From: Cuspidothrix issatschenkoi CHARLIE-1
GTDB taxonomy: Bacteria; Cyanobacteriota; Cyanobacteriia; Cyanobacteriales; Nostocaceae
Assembly: GCF_002934005.1 (NCBI RefSeq)
Contig: NZ_PGEM01000110.1
Coordinates: forward strand, 1 to 32,703
Reading direction: 5' to 3'
Length of the DNA: 32,703 nucleotides
Notes under the pieces: model-generated
What the model saw: the letters and a program-made list of their open reading frames with translations, nothing else
Told to the model about the DNA's origin: nothing
Database searches by the model: none
Position numbers and translations under genes: made by a program
Part shown: piece by piece, positions 16,507 through 24,566 of the stretch
Layout: every line of letters begins with the position of its first letter
Numbering within the stretch: the first letter of the stretch is position 1

Positions 16507-16913
16507 AGTAAGATTTCCTCCCTTTTCACATCAAACACTAATAACTTAATGTCATAAGTTTGTAAAACAGTTTGAATAAAAGAATCTAGAAAAAATCCTT
16601 CATATATATCTTGAGATATGGCTAGATATAATATCCTTTGAGGATCTTTCTGTGTTAATACTACCTTATAATTTAAAAACTGACCAATAGCTGTATGAAA
16701 TTCAGAAATCGCTGAAAGTCCTATAAAACTTTTTACCTCTACAGCTATTTTTTGATTACCCTTCTGGGCAGTAATTAACCTTTCTGCACCTAAATCTATT
16801 CTCACCTTAACTTTTTCAGTAAGTTCAAAAGATAAAGGATCATCAGTAATTAACCAACCATCTTTTTCTAAAGCTAACCTAACTGCATTGTGAAAAAAAT
16901 CTTTTGCTGACAT
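16494..16913 (-). CDS. xisH: XisH family protein, copy 3
   Basis: A 139-residue XisH protein. The first 22 codons match copies 1 and 2 almost base for base (MSAKDFFHNAVRLALEKDGW LI), after which the sequence diverges: DDPLSFELTEKVKVRIDLGA, ERLITAQKGNQK, IAVEVKSFIGLS, EFHTAIGQFLNYKVVL, RILYLAISQDIY. The PD-(D/E)XK-type D and E-x-K are kept. It is the most upstream gene of the pair 2-3 cluster; its promoter should lie in the 16914-17090 spacer. Coupled by overlap to xisI copy 3. Confidence 0.88.
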   Translation of the reverse strand: MSAKDFFHNAVRLALEKDGWLITDDPLSFELTEKVKVRIDLGAERLITAQKGNQKIAVEVKSFIGLSAISEFHTAIGQFLNYKVVLTQKDPQRILYLAISQDIYEGFFLDSFIQTVLQTYDIKLLVFDVKREEILLWKH

Positions 16914-17090
16914 ATAAACTTATAATAACACCCTTCACCTATTCTATCCTCCCTCTGTGCCTCTGCGTCTGGAGCGTTAGAAATAAAAAAATAAATCCCA
17001 GCGCAATATTACCTCTTCTCTTCTTCCCCTCTTCCTTCGCGCTCTTCGTTCCTTCGTGGTTCATTAAATAAACCCATAACACAAAACGAG

Positions 17091-17120
17091 AAAAAAAGGG
17101 ATAAGCAAAAAGCCTATCCC
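17091..17120 (-). terminator. Rho-independent terminator of ahcY
   Basis: On the minus strand, GGGATAGGC and GCTTATCCC (17098-17120) pair with one G-U wobble around a TTTTT loop and are followed directly by seven Ts. It lies 21 bp past the ahcY stop. Confidence 0.9.
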
Positions 17121-17140
17121 CAAAAAATCAACTAAATGAC

Positions 17141-18427
<1,287 letters not shown>

Positions 18428-18478
18428 CTAAAAAATGAAACAGGTCTATAAACCTTCACGTACTTTAACAATATTTTC

Positions 18479-18509
18479 TGACAACTAACCATATTTTCTT
18501 GTAAATACT
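18479..18509. repeat. Left direct repeat flanking the toxin-antitoxin module
   Basis: TGACAACTAACCATATTTTC and the next 11 bases match 19259-19289 at 26 of 31 positions in direct orientation. The two copies bracket the whole higBA-like module (18584-19248), suggesting insertion or excision of the module, or a shared regulatory sequence. Confidence 0.5.
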
Positions 18510-18571
18510 GATTCCCGATCTATCAGCAAAGGTAATTTTTCCATTTATGTACCAAGATATATCAGATTTGA

Positions 18572-18577
18572 TATAAT
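18572..18577 (+). promoter_or_regulatory. Candidate -10 box of the toxin-antitoxin module
   Basis: A perfect TATAAT lies only 6 nt before the ATG at 18584 of the ancestral toxin frame. If used, transcription would start at or beyond that ATG, giving a nearly leaderless message; the downstream TTG at 18614 would then be a possible start. No convincing -35 box is seen. Confidence 0.35.
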
Positions 18578-18583
18578 AAAAAT

Positions 18584-18916
18584 ATGGAACAAACTGATAA
18601 ACCTGTAGTTTAATTGCATAGACAGGTGAAAACTCCATCATTCACAGACACAGCACGAATAGAAACTGGTGTATTACTGCGGCAATTACAGCAAGGTGAA
18701 AATCTGGAAATGCCTTATTCTCGGCCAATGCCAAGTATTGGAACACGCTGTTATGAATTAAGGCTCAGAGATATAGATAAAAATTGGAGAATTATTTATA
18801 AAATTGACGATGATGCAATATTAATTGTGGAAGTATTTAACAAAAATTCTAGAGAAACACCAGATAGTGCAATTGATACCTACAAAAAACGATTAAGTAA
18901 ATATGACAGAGATTAA
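18584..18916 (+). pseudogene. RelE/HigB-type toxin with an in-frame stop at codon 10
   Basis: The frame from the ATG at 18584 reads MEQTDKPVV, then TAA (18611-18613), then LHRQVKTPSFTDTARIETGV and onward to 18913. Relatives of this phage Gp49-like/HigB family start M-x-KP(L/V)VWLHGE(I/V)KTPPFS, so the stop replaces the conserved Trp codon (TGG to TAA needs two changes). The rest is intact: LLRQLQQGENLEMPYSRPMP, GTRCYELRLRD, NWRIIYKIDDDAILIVEVF and a basic C-terminal helix. Reinitiation at TTG 18614 could still give a 100-residue product, so it may be silenced or weakened rather than dead. Toxins of this family are mRNA interferases that act on ribosomes. The partner antitoxin gene starts 14 bp downstream. 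Confidence 0.75.
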
Positions 18917-18930
18917 GAGGATAAAATTTT

Positions 18931-19248
18931 ATGGATAAATTAAAGAGAGAACGTCTAGAAGCTAAAGCTTGGAAAATTGGCACAGCGACAGAATTTTTGG
19001 AATTAACTCCAGAGGAAGCAGCATTAGTAGAAATTAAATTAGCTCTCAGTCGCAACTTGAAAGTAAGAAGACAAAATTTAATGACTCAGACTGATTTAGC
19101 CAATAAAATTCATTCTAGTCAACCCAGAATTGCTAATGCTGAAAATGGAGATCCTTCTGTTTCCATTGAGTTATTAATACGTGCAATGTTAGCTACTGAT
19201 GCAACTCCCCAGGATATTGGCCAGATAATTGCTAGTGTTCAGGGGTGA
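18931..19248 (+). CDS. HigA-type antitoxin, XRE-family helix-turn-helix
   Basis: A 105-residue DNA-binding antitoxin. The N-terminal segment (KAWKIGTATEFLELTPEEAA, then LVEIKLALSRNLKVRRQ) is typical of the XRE-type partners of Gp49-like toxins. The helix-turn-helix spans about residues 48-80: MTQTDLANKIHSSQPRIANA, then ENGDPSVSIELLIRAMLATD. It would neutralise the toxin and autoregulate the operon. It lies 14 bp after the toxin frame with AGAGGAT upstream of the ATG at 18931. It is intact although the toxin is interrupted, as expected if toxin loss came first or the antitoxin has acquired a regulatory role. Confidence 0.85.
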   Translation: MDKLKRERLEAKAWKIGTATEFLELTPEEAALVEIKLALSRNLKVRRQNLMTQTDLANKIHSSQPRIANAENGDPSVSIELLIRAMLATDATPQDIGQIIASVQG

Positions 19249-19258
19249 GACTATTTTT

Positions 19259-19289
19259 TGATAACTAGCCATATTTTATCATAAATACT
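19259..19289. repeat. Right direct repeat flanking the toxin-antitoxin module
   Basis: TGATAACTAGCCATATTTTA and the next 11 bases match 18479-18509 at 26 of 31 positions. The similarity extends weakly about 10 bp further upstream (ACTATTTTTTG against AATATTTTCTG). Confidence 0.5.
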
Positions 19290-19417
19290 TATCAGCTAGT
19301 CCATACTACCTTCACCTGAGCTATAAGCAATATCAATACCTAATTTAACCTTTGGTTTTTTCATCTTTCTCTGGTAAGACTATAGCAACCTTGCGAGTTA
19401 CCCAAGGAGGTATGTGA

Positions 19418-20683
19418 GTGCTAGTTCAATTTTTAGCTATTACGGGTTCAATGATCATATCTATTGCACCTATACCTAAAGCTACAGCCCAAACTTCAGA
19501 GAATTTACACAAAACTGCATTTATCAAAACAGCATTAACCCAACCACAACCAGAAACGCAAACTCAATTTTTTCAACAAGTTGGTATTGCTACTGCTAGT
19601 ACCATCACTATGATAATTATGAGTTGGGGAGTCCGTCGTTTCCAAAAACGTTTAAGTAATAATTTACTAAAATCCTCTGAGTCTAATTCCCTAGAGGATC
19701 AACCCATTACCAAATTAATTAATCAACAACAACAGCAACATCTCCAAGAAGTTAAAACCAGACTATTTCAACTCGCGCAAGCTGGAATTTGGGTCAGTGG
19801 TAGTTTAATTATTTTAGGACTATTTCCTGCTACCCAAGCCCTACAAATTGGGATTCTCACCATTGCCAAAATTCCCATCAAATTAATAGTTGTTGGTGTG
19901 GTAACGTATGTCATAGTCCGGTTTACCTATGCCATCATAGATCATTTTACCTCTACCATCATCAGTGGTGGAGCATTACTAACTCCAGAAACTTCCGAAC
20001 GTCTACAATTGAGAATATCCACATTTTCCGGTGTCACTAAAAGTATCACCACCATTATTTGGGTAGGTACAGGAATTTTAATGTCCTTAATTGCCTTGGG
20101 AATAAATATTGTTCCTCTTCTCGCTGGTGCTGGTTTAGTTGGTGTAGCGGTATCTCTCGCTTCTCAAAATCTAATTAAAGATGCAATTAACGGCTTTTTA
20201 ATTATTTTAGAAGATCAATATGCCCTGGGTGATATGATTACAGTAGGTACTGTGGGCGGTTTAGTGGAAAAATTAAATTTGCGGATGACTCAAGTACGAG
20301 ATGCGGAAGGACGTTTAATTACAATTCCTAATAGTGAAGTCAAAATAGTAGCTAATCTTTCCAGTCGTTGGTCACGGGCAGATTTAACTATTCCAGTTTC
20401 TTATCAAGCTAACATAGATGAGGCGTTAGAATTAATAGAAAACGTCGCTCTAGAGATGAATGAAGATCCCGAATGGCAACATCAAATTTTAGAAAAGCCT
20501 AATGTGTTGGGAGTAGAGAATTTTAGCGATCGCGGTTTAATGATTCGTGTATTAATTAAAACCCAACCTCTCAAACAATGGGGTGTAGCGCGAGAATATC
20601 GTCGTCGGTTAAAAATCAGCTTAGACGCAGCCGGAATTTACATACCCGTACCCCAACAAGCAAATTGGGTAAATGGATTTTAA
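19418..20683 (+). CDS. MscS-family mechanosensitive ion channel
   Basis: Predicted tension-gated channel of 421 residues. There is an N-terminal signal-like segment (1-24, ending KATAQT), then membrane segments at about 54-71, 121-138, 152-172 and 208-228, followed by the MscS pore helix and beta domain: LLAGAGLVGVAVSLASQNLI, KDAINGFLIILEDQYALGDM and ITVGTVGGLVEKLNLRMTQV. RDAEGRLITIPNSEV continues the beta domain, and the C-terminal alpha/beta domain ends PVPQQANWVNGF. The GTG start at 19418 follows AAGGAGG (19404-19410) with 7-nt spacing; the ATG at 19412 is closed by TGA immediately. Release of solutes on osmotic downshock is the family role. The poly-Gln stretch at about 103-107 lies in a cytosolic loop. 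Confidence 0.92.
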   Translation: MLVQFLAITGSMIISIAPIPKATAQTSENLHKTAFIKTALTQPQPETQTQFFQQVGIATASTITMIIMSWGVRRFQKRLSNNLLKSSESNSLEDQPITKLINQQQQQHLQEVKTRLFQLAQAGIWVSGSLIILGLFPATQALQIGILTIAKIPIKLIVVGVVTYVIVRFTYAIIDHFTSTIISGGALLTPETSERLQLRISTFSGVTKSITTIIWVGTGILMSLIALGINIVPLLAGAGLVGVAVSLASQNLIKDAINGFLIILEDQYALGDMITVGTVGGLVEKLNLRMTQVRDAEGRLITIPNSEVKIVANLSSRWSRADLTIPVSYQANIDEALELIENVALEMNEDPEWQHQILEKPNVLGVENFSDRGLMIRVLIKTQPLKQWGVAREYRRRLKISLDAAGIYIPVPQQANWVNGF

Positions 20684-20988
20684 TTACAGGACTTACGCAA
20701 CTGGTACATTACTAGGATATGTCAGATATCAACAATCTGTTTATTTGGAGGATTTATGCAGTCTGACGCACCCTATAACAGATTTTCGGTGTGACACTTG
20801 CGCAAGCGGAGTAGGGTAGGGGCGAACGGCCGTTCGCCCCTACTATTAGATTTTCCTTATCACTCAATTCAGTAATTGATAATTAAAAAAAATATATCAT
20901 TAGCATTAGAATTAAATTCTTTTATATTTTCCCGTTCAAAGCTATCATTAAGGACATTACCAAAGATGATAACCTACAGGTGACATTT
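20684..20988. repeat. Repeat-rich spacer after the MscS gene, with a perfect 28-bp palindrome
   Basis: The first half (20690-20810, GGACTTACGCAACTGGTACA ... CACTTGCGCAAGCGG) resembles a dispersed Nostocales element that often begins GGACTTACGCAA. GTAGGGGCGAACGG and its exact reverse complement form a perfect palindrome at 20816-20843; the same half-site (CGGCCGTTCGCCCCTAC) appears at 9894-9910. The palindrome can act as a terminator hairpin, though no T-run follows. No gene is present. Confidence 0.6.
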
Positions 20989-21924
20989 ATGAGTGAGCAA
21001 CTACTAGAACAAGATGCAATTAATAGCACTGAAGATAAAGAGATTGACTTAGAAGCTGCTTTTCAAGAATCTCAAATCCAAGACATTTTGGATAAATTAG
21101 ATCAGGAATTAGTCGGATTAAAGTCCGTCAAAAACAAAATCAAAGAAATTGCGGCCTTGTTACTAGTTGATCGCATTCGTAAAAGCGTAGGATTGGATGC
21201 AGGTGCGCCAAGTCTCCACATGACATTTTTAGGCAATCCCGGTATGGGCAAGACTACCGTAGCCATGCGGATGGCAGAAATTCTCTATCGTTTAGAATAT
21301 ATACGGAGAGAAAACGTCATGTTAGTAACCAGAGATGACTTAGTTGGTCAAGGAATTGGCCAAACAGCACCCAAAACTAGAGAAGTTTTAAATAATGCTA
21401 TGGGTGGCGTATTATTAGTAGATGAAGCCTATACATTATATCGTCCAGATCATCCTGGGGATTTTGGCTTAGAAGCCATTGAAATACTTATGCAGGTGAT
21501 GGAAAACCAAAGAGATGATATTGTAGTTATTCTCGCCGGTTACAAAACACAAATGGAGCATTTTTTCCATAGTAATCCCGGTATGAATTCCCGCATTGGC
21601 TTACATATTGAATTTAATGATTATAGCGTTGACAATTTAATGATTATTGGTCAATCTATAGTCAAATCCCAAAACTATTGTTTTAGTCCAGAAGCGGAAA
21701 CAGCCTTTCGAGAATATTTAATTAGACGTAAAACAATGCCCCATTTCGCTAATGCTCGCAGTGTTAGGAATGCAATAGATAGAGCAAGATTACGTCAAGC
21801 AAATCGTTTATTAGGTAGTGGGAAAAAATTAAATAAACAGGATTTAATTACCATTGAAGCAGTAGATATTTTGGCGAGTCGAGTATTTAGAGAAGGTGTT
21901 CCTGATTGTGAAACAGAAAGTTAG
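20989..21924 (+). CDS. CbbX-like AAA+ ATPase (possible Rubisco activase type)
   Basis: A 311-residue AAA+ protein of the CbbX/SpoVK group. An acidic N-terminal extension (1-30) precedes the domain. Walker A is GNPGMGKT (82-89), Walker B LLVDEAY (142-148) and the pore-loop region includes DDLVGQGIGQTAPKT. Downstream are the sensor I region (DDIVVILAGYKTQM), SRIGLHIEFNDY, and a sensor II region with NARSVRNAIDRARLRQANRL. CbbX in red-type Rubisco organisms removes inhibitory sugar phosphates from RbcL. In cyanobacteria with green-type Rubisco the role of such proteins is less clear, so other AAA+ remodelling functions are possible. The ATG at 20989 with AGGTG at 20978-20982 is preferred over the GTG at 20980. 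A terminator follows. Confidence 0.82.
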   Translation: MSEQLLEQDAINSTEDKEIDLEAAFQESQIQDILDKLDQELVGLKSVKNKIKEIAALLLVDRIRKSVGLDAGAPSLHMTFLGNPGMGKTTVAMRMAEILYRLEYIRRENVMLVTRDDLVGQGIGQTAPKTREVLNNAMGGVLLVDEAYTLYRPDHPGDFGLEAIEILMQVMENQRDDIVVILAGYKTQMEHFFHSNPGMNSRIGLHIEFNDYSVDNLMIIGQSIVKSQNYCFSPEAETAFREYLIRRKTMPHFANARSVRNAIDRARLRQANRLLGSGKKLNKQDLITIEAVDILASRVFREGVPDCETES

Positions 21925-21978
21925 ATAATTTGATAATTGGTAATTGGTGATTGTAAAATAATCCAAAATCCACCACCG

Positions 21979-22016
21979 CCCTGTTTAGAGTATAAAATAA
22001 AACAGGGTGAATTTTT
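21979..22016 (+). terminator. Rho-independent terminator after the CbbX-like gene
   Basis: CCCTGTTT (21979-21986) pairs perfectly with AAACAGGG (22000-22007), and TGAATTTTTATC follows. It lies 55 bp past the stop codon. Confidence 0.75.
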
Positions 22017-22125
22017 ATCGCCCCCTTGCCAATATAGTACATTTATACTTTACTATAGAAATAGTCTTGAAACCCGAAAAGACTTCTGGAACATGGACTA
22101 GAACAGGATATTAAGGGCTATTTCT

Positions 22126-22389
22126 ATGATCAAGCATTATATTCTCAATCTTAACCCCACCGCCAAACATGAATGGGATCGTTGTATTTTACGTGATCCC
22201 CTGACTGCAAAACGTCCAGATATGGCTAAATTAATTTCCGAAGCCGTAGGTTCAGATACAGGTAGTTATTTAGTCAGTGTAAATATTGAAGTCACTGTAT
22301 TAGAACAAGCATCAGGGCAAGTATTAGAACAGCTTTCGCTACCATTTCCAGAAGGGAATATAGCATCAATGCTAAGAGAAGCAGCGTAG
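22126..22389 (+). CDS. Small conserved hypothetical protein
   Basis: An 87-residue soluble protein that I do not recognise. It has an N-terminal strand (MIKHYILNLNPTAKHEWDRC), a short basic segment (LRDPLTAKRPDMAKLISEAV), two beta strands (GSYLVSVNIEVTVLEQAS) and a C-terminal amphipathic part (LEQLSLPFPEGNIASMLREA). No catalytic or membrane features. AAGGG lies upstream of the ATG. The upstream region has an inverted repeat (ATAGAAATAG 22056-22065, CTATTTCTAT 22117-22126) whose right arm overlaps the start codon, so translation may be controlled by structure. A strong terminator follows, so it is a monocistronic unit. Confidence 0.65.
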   Translation: MIKHYILNLNPTAKHEWDRCILRDPLTAKRPDMAKLISEAVGSDTGSYLVSVNIEVTVLEQASGQVLEQLSLPFPEGNIASMLREAA

Positions 22390-22429
22390 ATATTTAATGA
22401 TAAACAATGCCTTGTACATTTTCTGCTTT

Positions 22430-22472
22430 GTTGGGTTAAGCTACAGCCTAACCCAACTCATTTATTTTTTAT
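22430..22472 (+). terminator. Terminator hairpin made from the GTTGGGTTA repeat
   Basis: GTTGGGTTA (22430-22438) and TAACCCAAC (22449-22457) form a perfect 9-bp stem with a 10-nt loop, followed by TCATTTATTTTTTATG. It lies 41 bp past the small gene's stop and belongs to the same repeat family as the hairpin at 12399-12423. Confidence 0.75.
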
Positions 22473-22882
22473 GCTCTAACTGAACTTACAAATTTAATTA
22501 TTAATACGCTATTAGCCATTAAGTCTAATATCGTTTATTAAAATCTTAACAAAACTTAAATAACACAACTTGATGGTGATTAATCTCGTAGAAATAAAAA
22601 ATATGCTGTGTCAAAATGTAGTCAAAACCAAAAATATTCTCAAAAAATTTAGCATTCGTACATCATAAATAAGAAGATCCTCCAGTTATTAAAAAACTTG
22701 AAGAAGTGGGGAATTTGATGAATCTTTAATTTGCTTTCTTAATTAACTATTCTACACTGCGGGTTTCTTTTTTCCAAAGATATTGGAGACTCTAATGTAA
22801 CATCATTTTCGTGATATAATAAATAGTTGAATCAATATTTTGTTATCATCAACAATCAACATCTACCAAGAATAAAAAACCT
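22458..22882. other. AT-rich spacer upstream of glcD
   Basis: About 425 bp without a credible gene. A candidate -10 box TATAAT lies at 22815-22820, 63 bp before glcD; no clear -35 box or NtcA site is seen. The rest is AT-rich and non-repetitive as far as I can see. Confidence 0.4.
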
Positions 22883-24352
22883 ATGCTTACCCAAGATAAA
22901 AAACAAATCAACTGGAAACCCATTATCAAAAAATTTGTTGCTGTAGTTGGTGAAAAAGGCGTAGTTCAACGCAAAGAAGAACTGCTGACTTATGAATGTG
23001 ACGGTTTAACCAGCTATAAACAATGTCCTCCAGTTGTAGTATTACCCAGAACCACAGAACAAGTATCAGAAATTGTTAAAATTTGCAATCAATTCTCCGT
23101 TCCTTTTATTGCTAGAGGTTCAGGAACAGGTTTATCAGGTGGTGCTTTACCAACGGAAAATTCCGTTTTAATTGTCACTTCTTTAATGAGACAAATCCTC
23201 AGCATTGATTTAGAAAATCAACGGGCGGTAGTGCAACCAGGAGTTATTAATAGTTGGGTGACACAAGCAGTTAGCGGGGCTGGTTTTTATTTTGCACCAG
23301 ACCCTTCTAGTCAAATTATTTGTTCAATTGGTGGCAATATTGCTGAAAATTCTGGAGGAGTACATTGTTTAAAATATGGTGTTACTACTAATCATGTTTT
23401 AGGTTTAAAACTTGTGCTTCCAGATGGGGAAATTGTTGATGTTGGCGGACAAATTCCGGAAATGCCAGGTTATGATTTAACAGGTGTATTTGTAGGCTCA
23501 GAAGGAACATTAGGAATTGCCACAGAAATCACTTTAAAAATTCTCAAAACTGCGGAATCAATTTGTGTATTATTAGCAGATTTTACCAGTGTAGAAGCTG
23601 CCGCCGCTAGTGTTTCTGATATTATCAGCGCGGGGATTATTCCCGGTGGTATGGAAATGATGGATAATATTAGTATTAATGCTGTAGAAGATGTTGTTGC
23701 TACTAATTGTTACCCCCGTGATGCTACAGCTATTTTATTAGTAGAAATTGATGGCTTAGAAGTGGAAGTTGCTGCTAATAAACAGCGCGTCACAGAAATT
23801 TGTAAAAAGAATGGGGCGCGAAATGTGACTACTGCCAGTGACCCAGAAACAAGATTAAAATTATGGAAAGGCAGAAAAGCAGCTTTTGCGGCTGCGGGTC
23901 ATGTCAGCCCAGATTATTATGTGCAAGATGGGGTAATTCCTCGAACTCAATTACCCTATGTTCTTCAGGAAATTGAAAGATTAAGTAAGGAATATGGTTA
24001 TCCCATTGCTAATGTTTTTCATGCTGGAGATGGGAATTTACACCCATTGATTTTATTTGATAACTCCATCTATGGGGAGTTGGAAAAAGTAGAAGAATTG
24101 GGAGGAGAAATTCTTAAACTGTGTGTGAAAGTAGGTGGCAGTATTTCCGGTGAACATGGTATTGGTGCTGATAAAAAATGCTATATGCCAGATATGTTTA
24201 GCGAAACTGATTTAGAAACTATGCAATGGGTAAGAGAGGTATTTAATCCCCAAGGTTTAGCAAATCCTGGGAAGATTTTCCCCACACCCCGCACTTGTGG
24301 AGAAGCGGCCAAAGCATCTATTCAACAATTCCCAGGTCTAGAAAGATTCTAA
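22883..24352 (+). CDS. glcD: Glycolate dehydrogenase-type FAD-linked oxidase GlcD
   Basis: A 489-residue FAD-dependent 2-hydroxyacid dehydrogenase that oxidises glycolate to glyoxylate in cyanobacterial photorespiration (family also includes D-lactate dehydrogenase). The FAD-binding PCMH domain spans about 50-230: PVVVLPRTTEQVSEIVKICN, then PFIARGSGTGLSGGALPTEN, PGVINSWVTQAVSGAGFYFA, PDPSSQIICSIGGNIAENSG and FVGSEGTLGIATEITLKIL. The C-terminal FAD-oxidase domain (about 265-470) has WKGRKAAFAAAGHVSPDYYV, the HAGDGNLHP motif and GGSISGEHGIGADKK. Separate GlcE/GlcF subunits are not encoded nearby. The start at 22883 is supported by conserved length. It lies near the CbbX-like gene, which may also relate to Rubisco. 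Confidence 0.92.
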   Translation: MLTQDKKQINWKPIIKKFVAVVGEKGVVQRKEELLTYECDGLTSYKQCPPVVVLPRTTEQVSEIVKICNQFSVPFIARGSGTGLSGGALPTENSVLIVTSLMRQILSIDLENQRAVVQPGVINSWVTQAVSGAGFYFAPDPSSQIICSIGGNIAENSGGVHCLKYGVTTNHVLGLKLVLPDGEIVDVGGQIPEMPGYDLTGVFVGSEGTLGIATEITLKILKTAESICVLLADFTSVEAAAASVSDIISAGIIPGGMEMMDNISINAVEDVVATNCYPRDATAILLVEIDGLEVEVAANKQRVTEICKKNGARNVTTASDPETRLKLWKGRKAAFAAAGHVSPDYYVQDGVIPRTQLPYVLQEIERLSKEYGYPIANVFHAGDGNLHPLILFDNSIYGELEKVEELGGEILKLCVKVGGSISGEHGIGADKKCYMPDMFSETDLETMQWVREVFNPQGLANPGKIFPTPRTCGEAAKASIQQFPGLERF

Positions 24353-24359
24353 GAAAGAA

Positions 24360-24470
24360 GTCACCGAGTCAGGAGTCACCGAGTCAGGAGTCAGGAGTCA
24401 GGAGTCAGAATGAAGAATAAATATTTCTCTCTCCCCTGTTCCCTGTTCCCTGTTCCCTATTCCCTATTCT
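24360..24470. repeat. STRR-type heptamer tandem repeats
   Basis: Two runs follow glcD. The first is built of GTCAGGA/GTCACCGA units (24360-24408), the second of CCCTGTT changing to CCCTATT (24432-24470). Such short tandemly repeated heptamers are a known feature of heterocystous cyanobacteria. Non-coding; not a CRISPR, since there are no spacers. Confidence 0.85.
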
Positions 24471-24566
24471 TTTTCATCCAAAAATATTTATATCTTTATT
24501 GAATCCGGATTATAGAATATAATTTTGTAGTTATATGAATATTAGCAATTTTAACTTATGTAAACG

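Noticed and set aside
12430-16913. An fdxN-type excision element
   Set aside because: Only xisH and xisI are present; no site-specific recombinase (xisF) and no split nitrogen-fixation gene are visible.
24360-24470. A CRISPR-like tandem repeat
   Set aside because: The units are contiguous heptamers with no spacers; this is STRR sequence.
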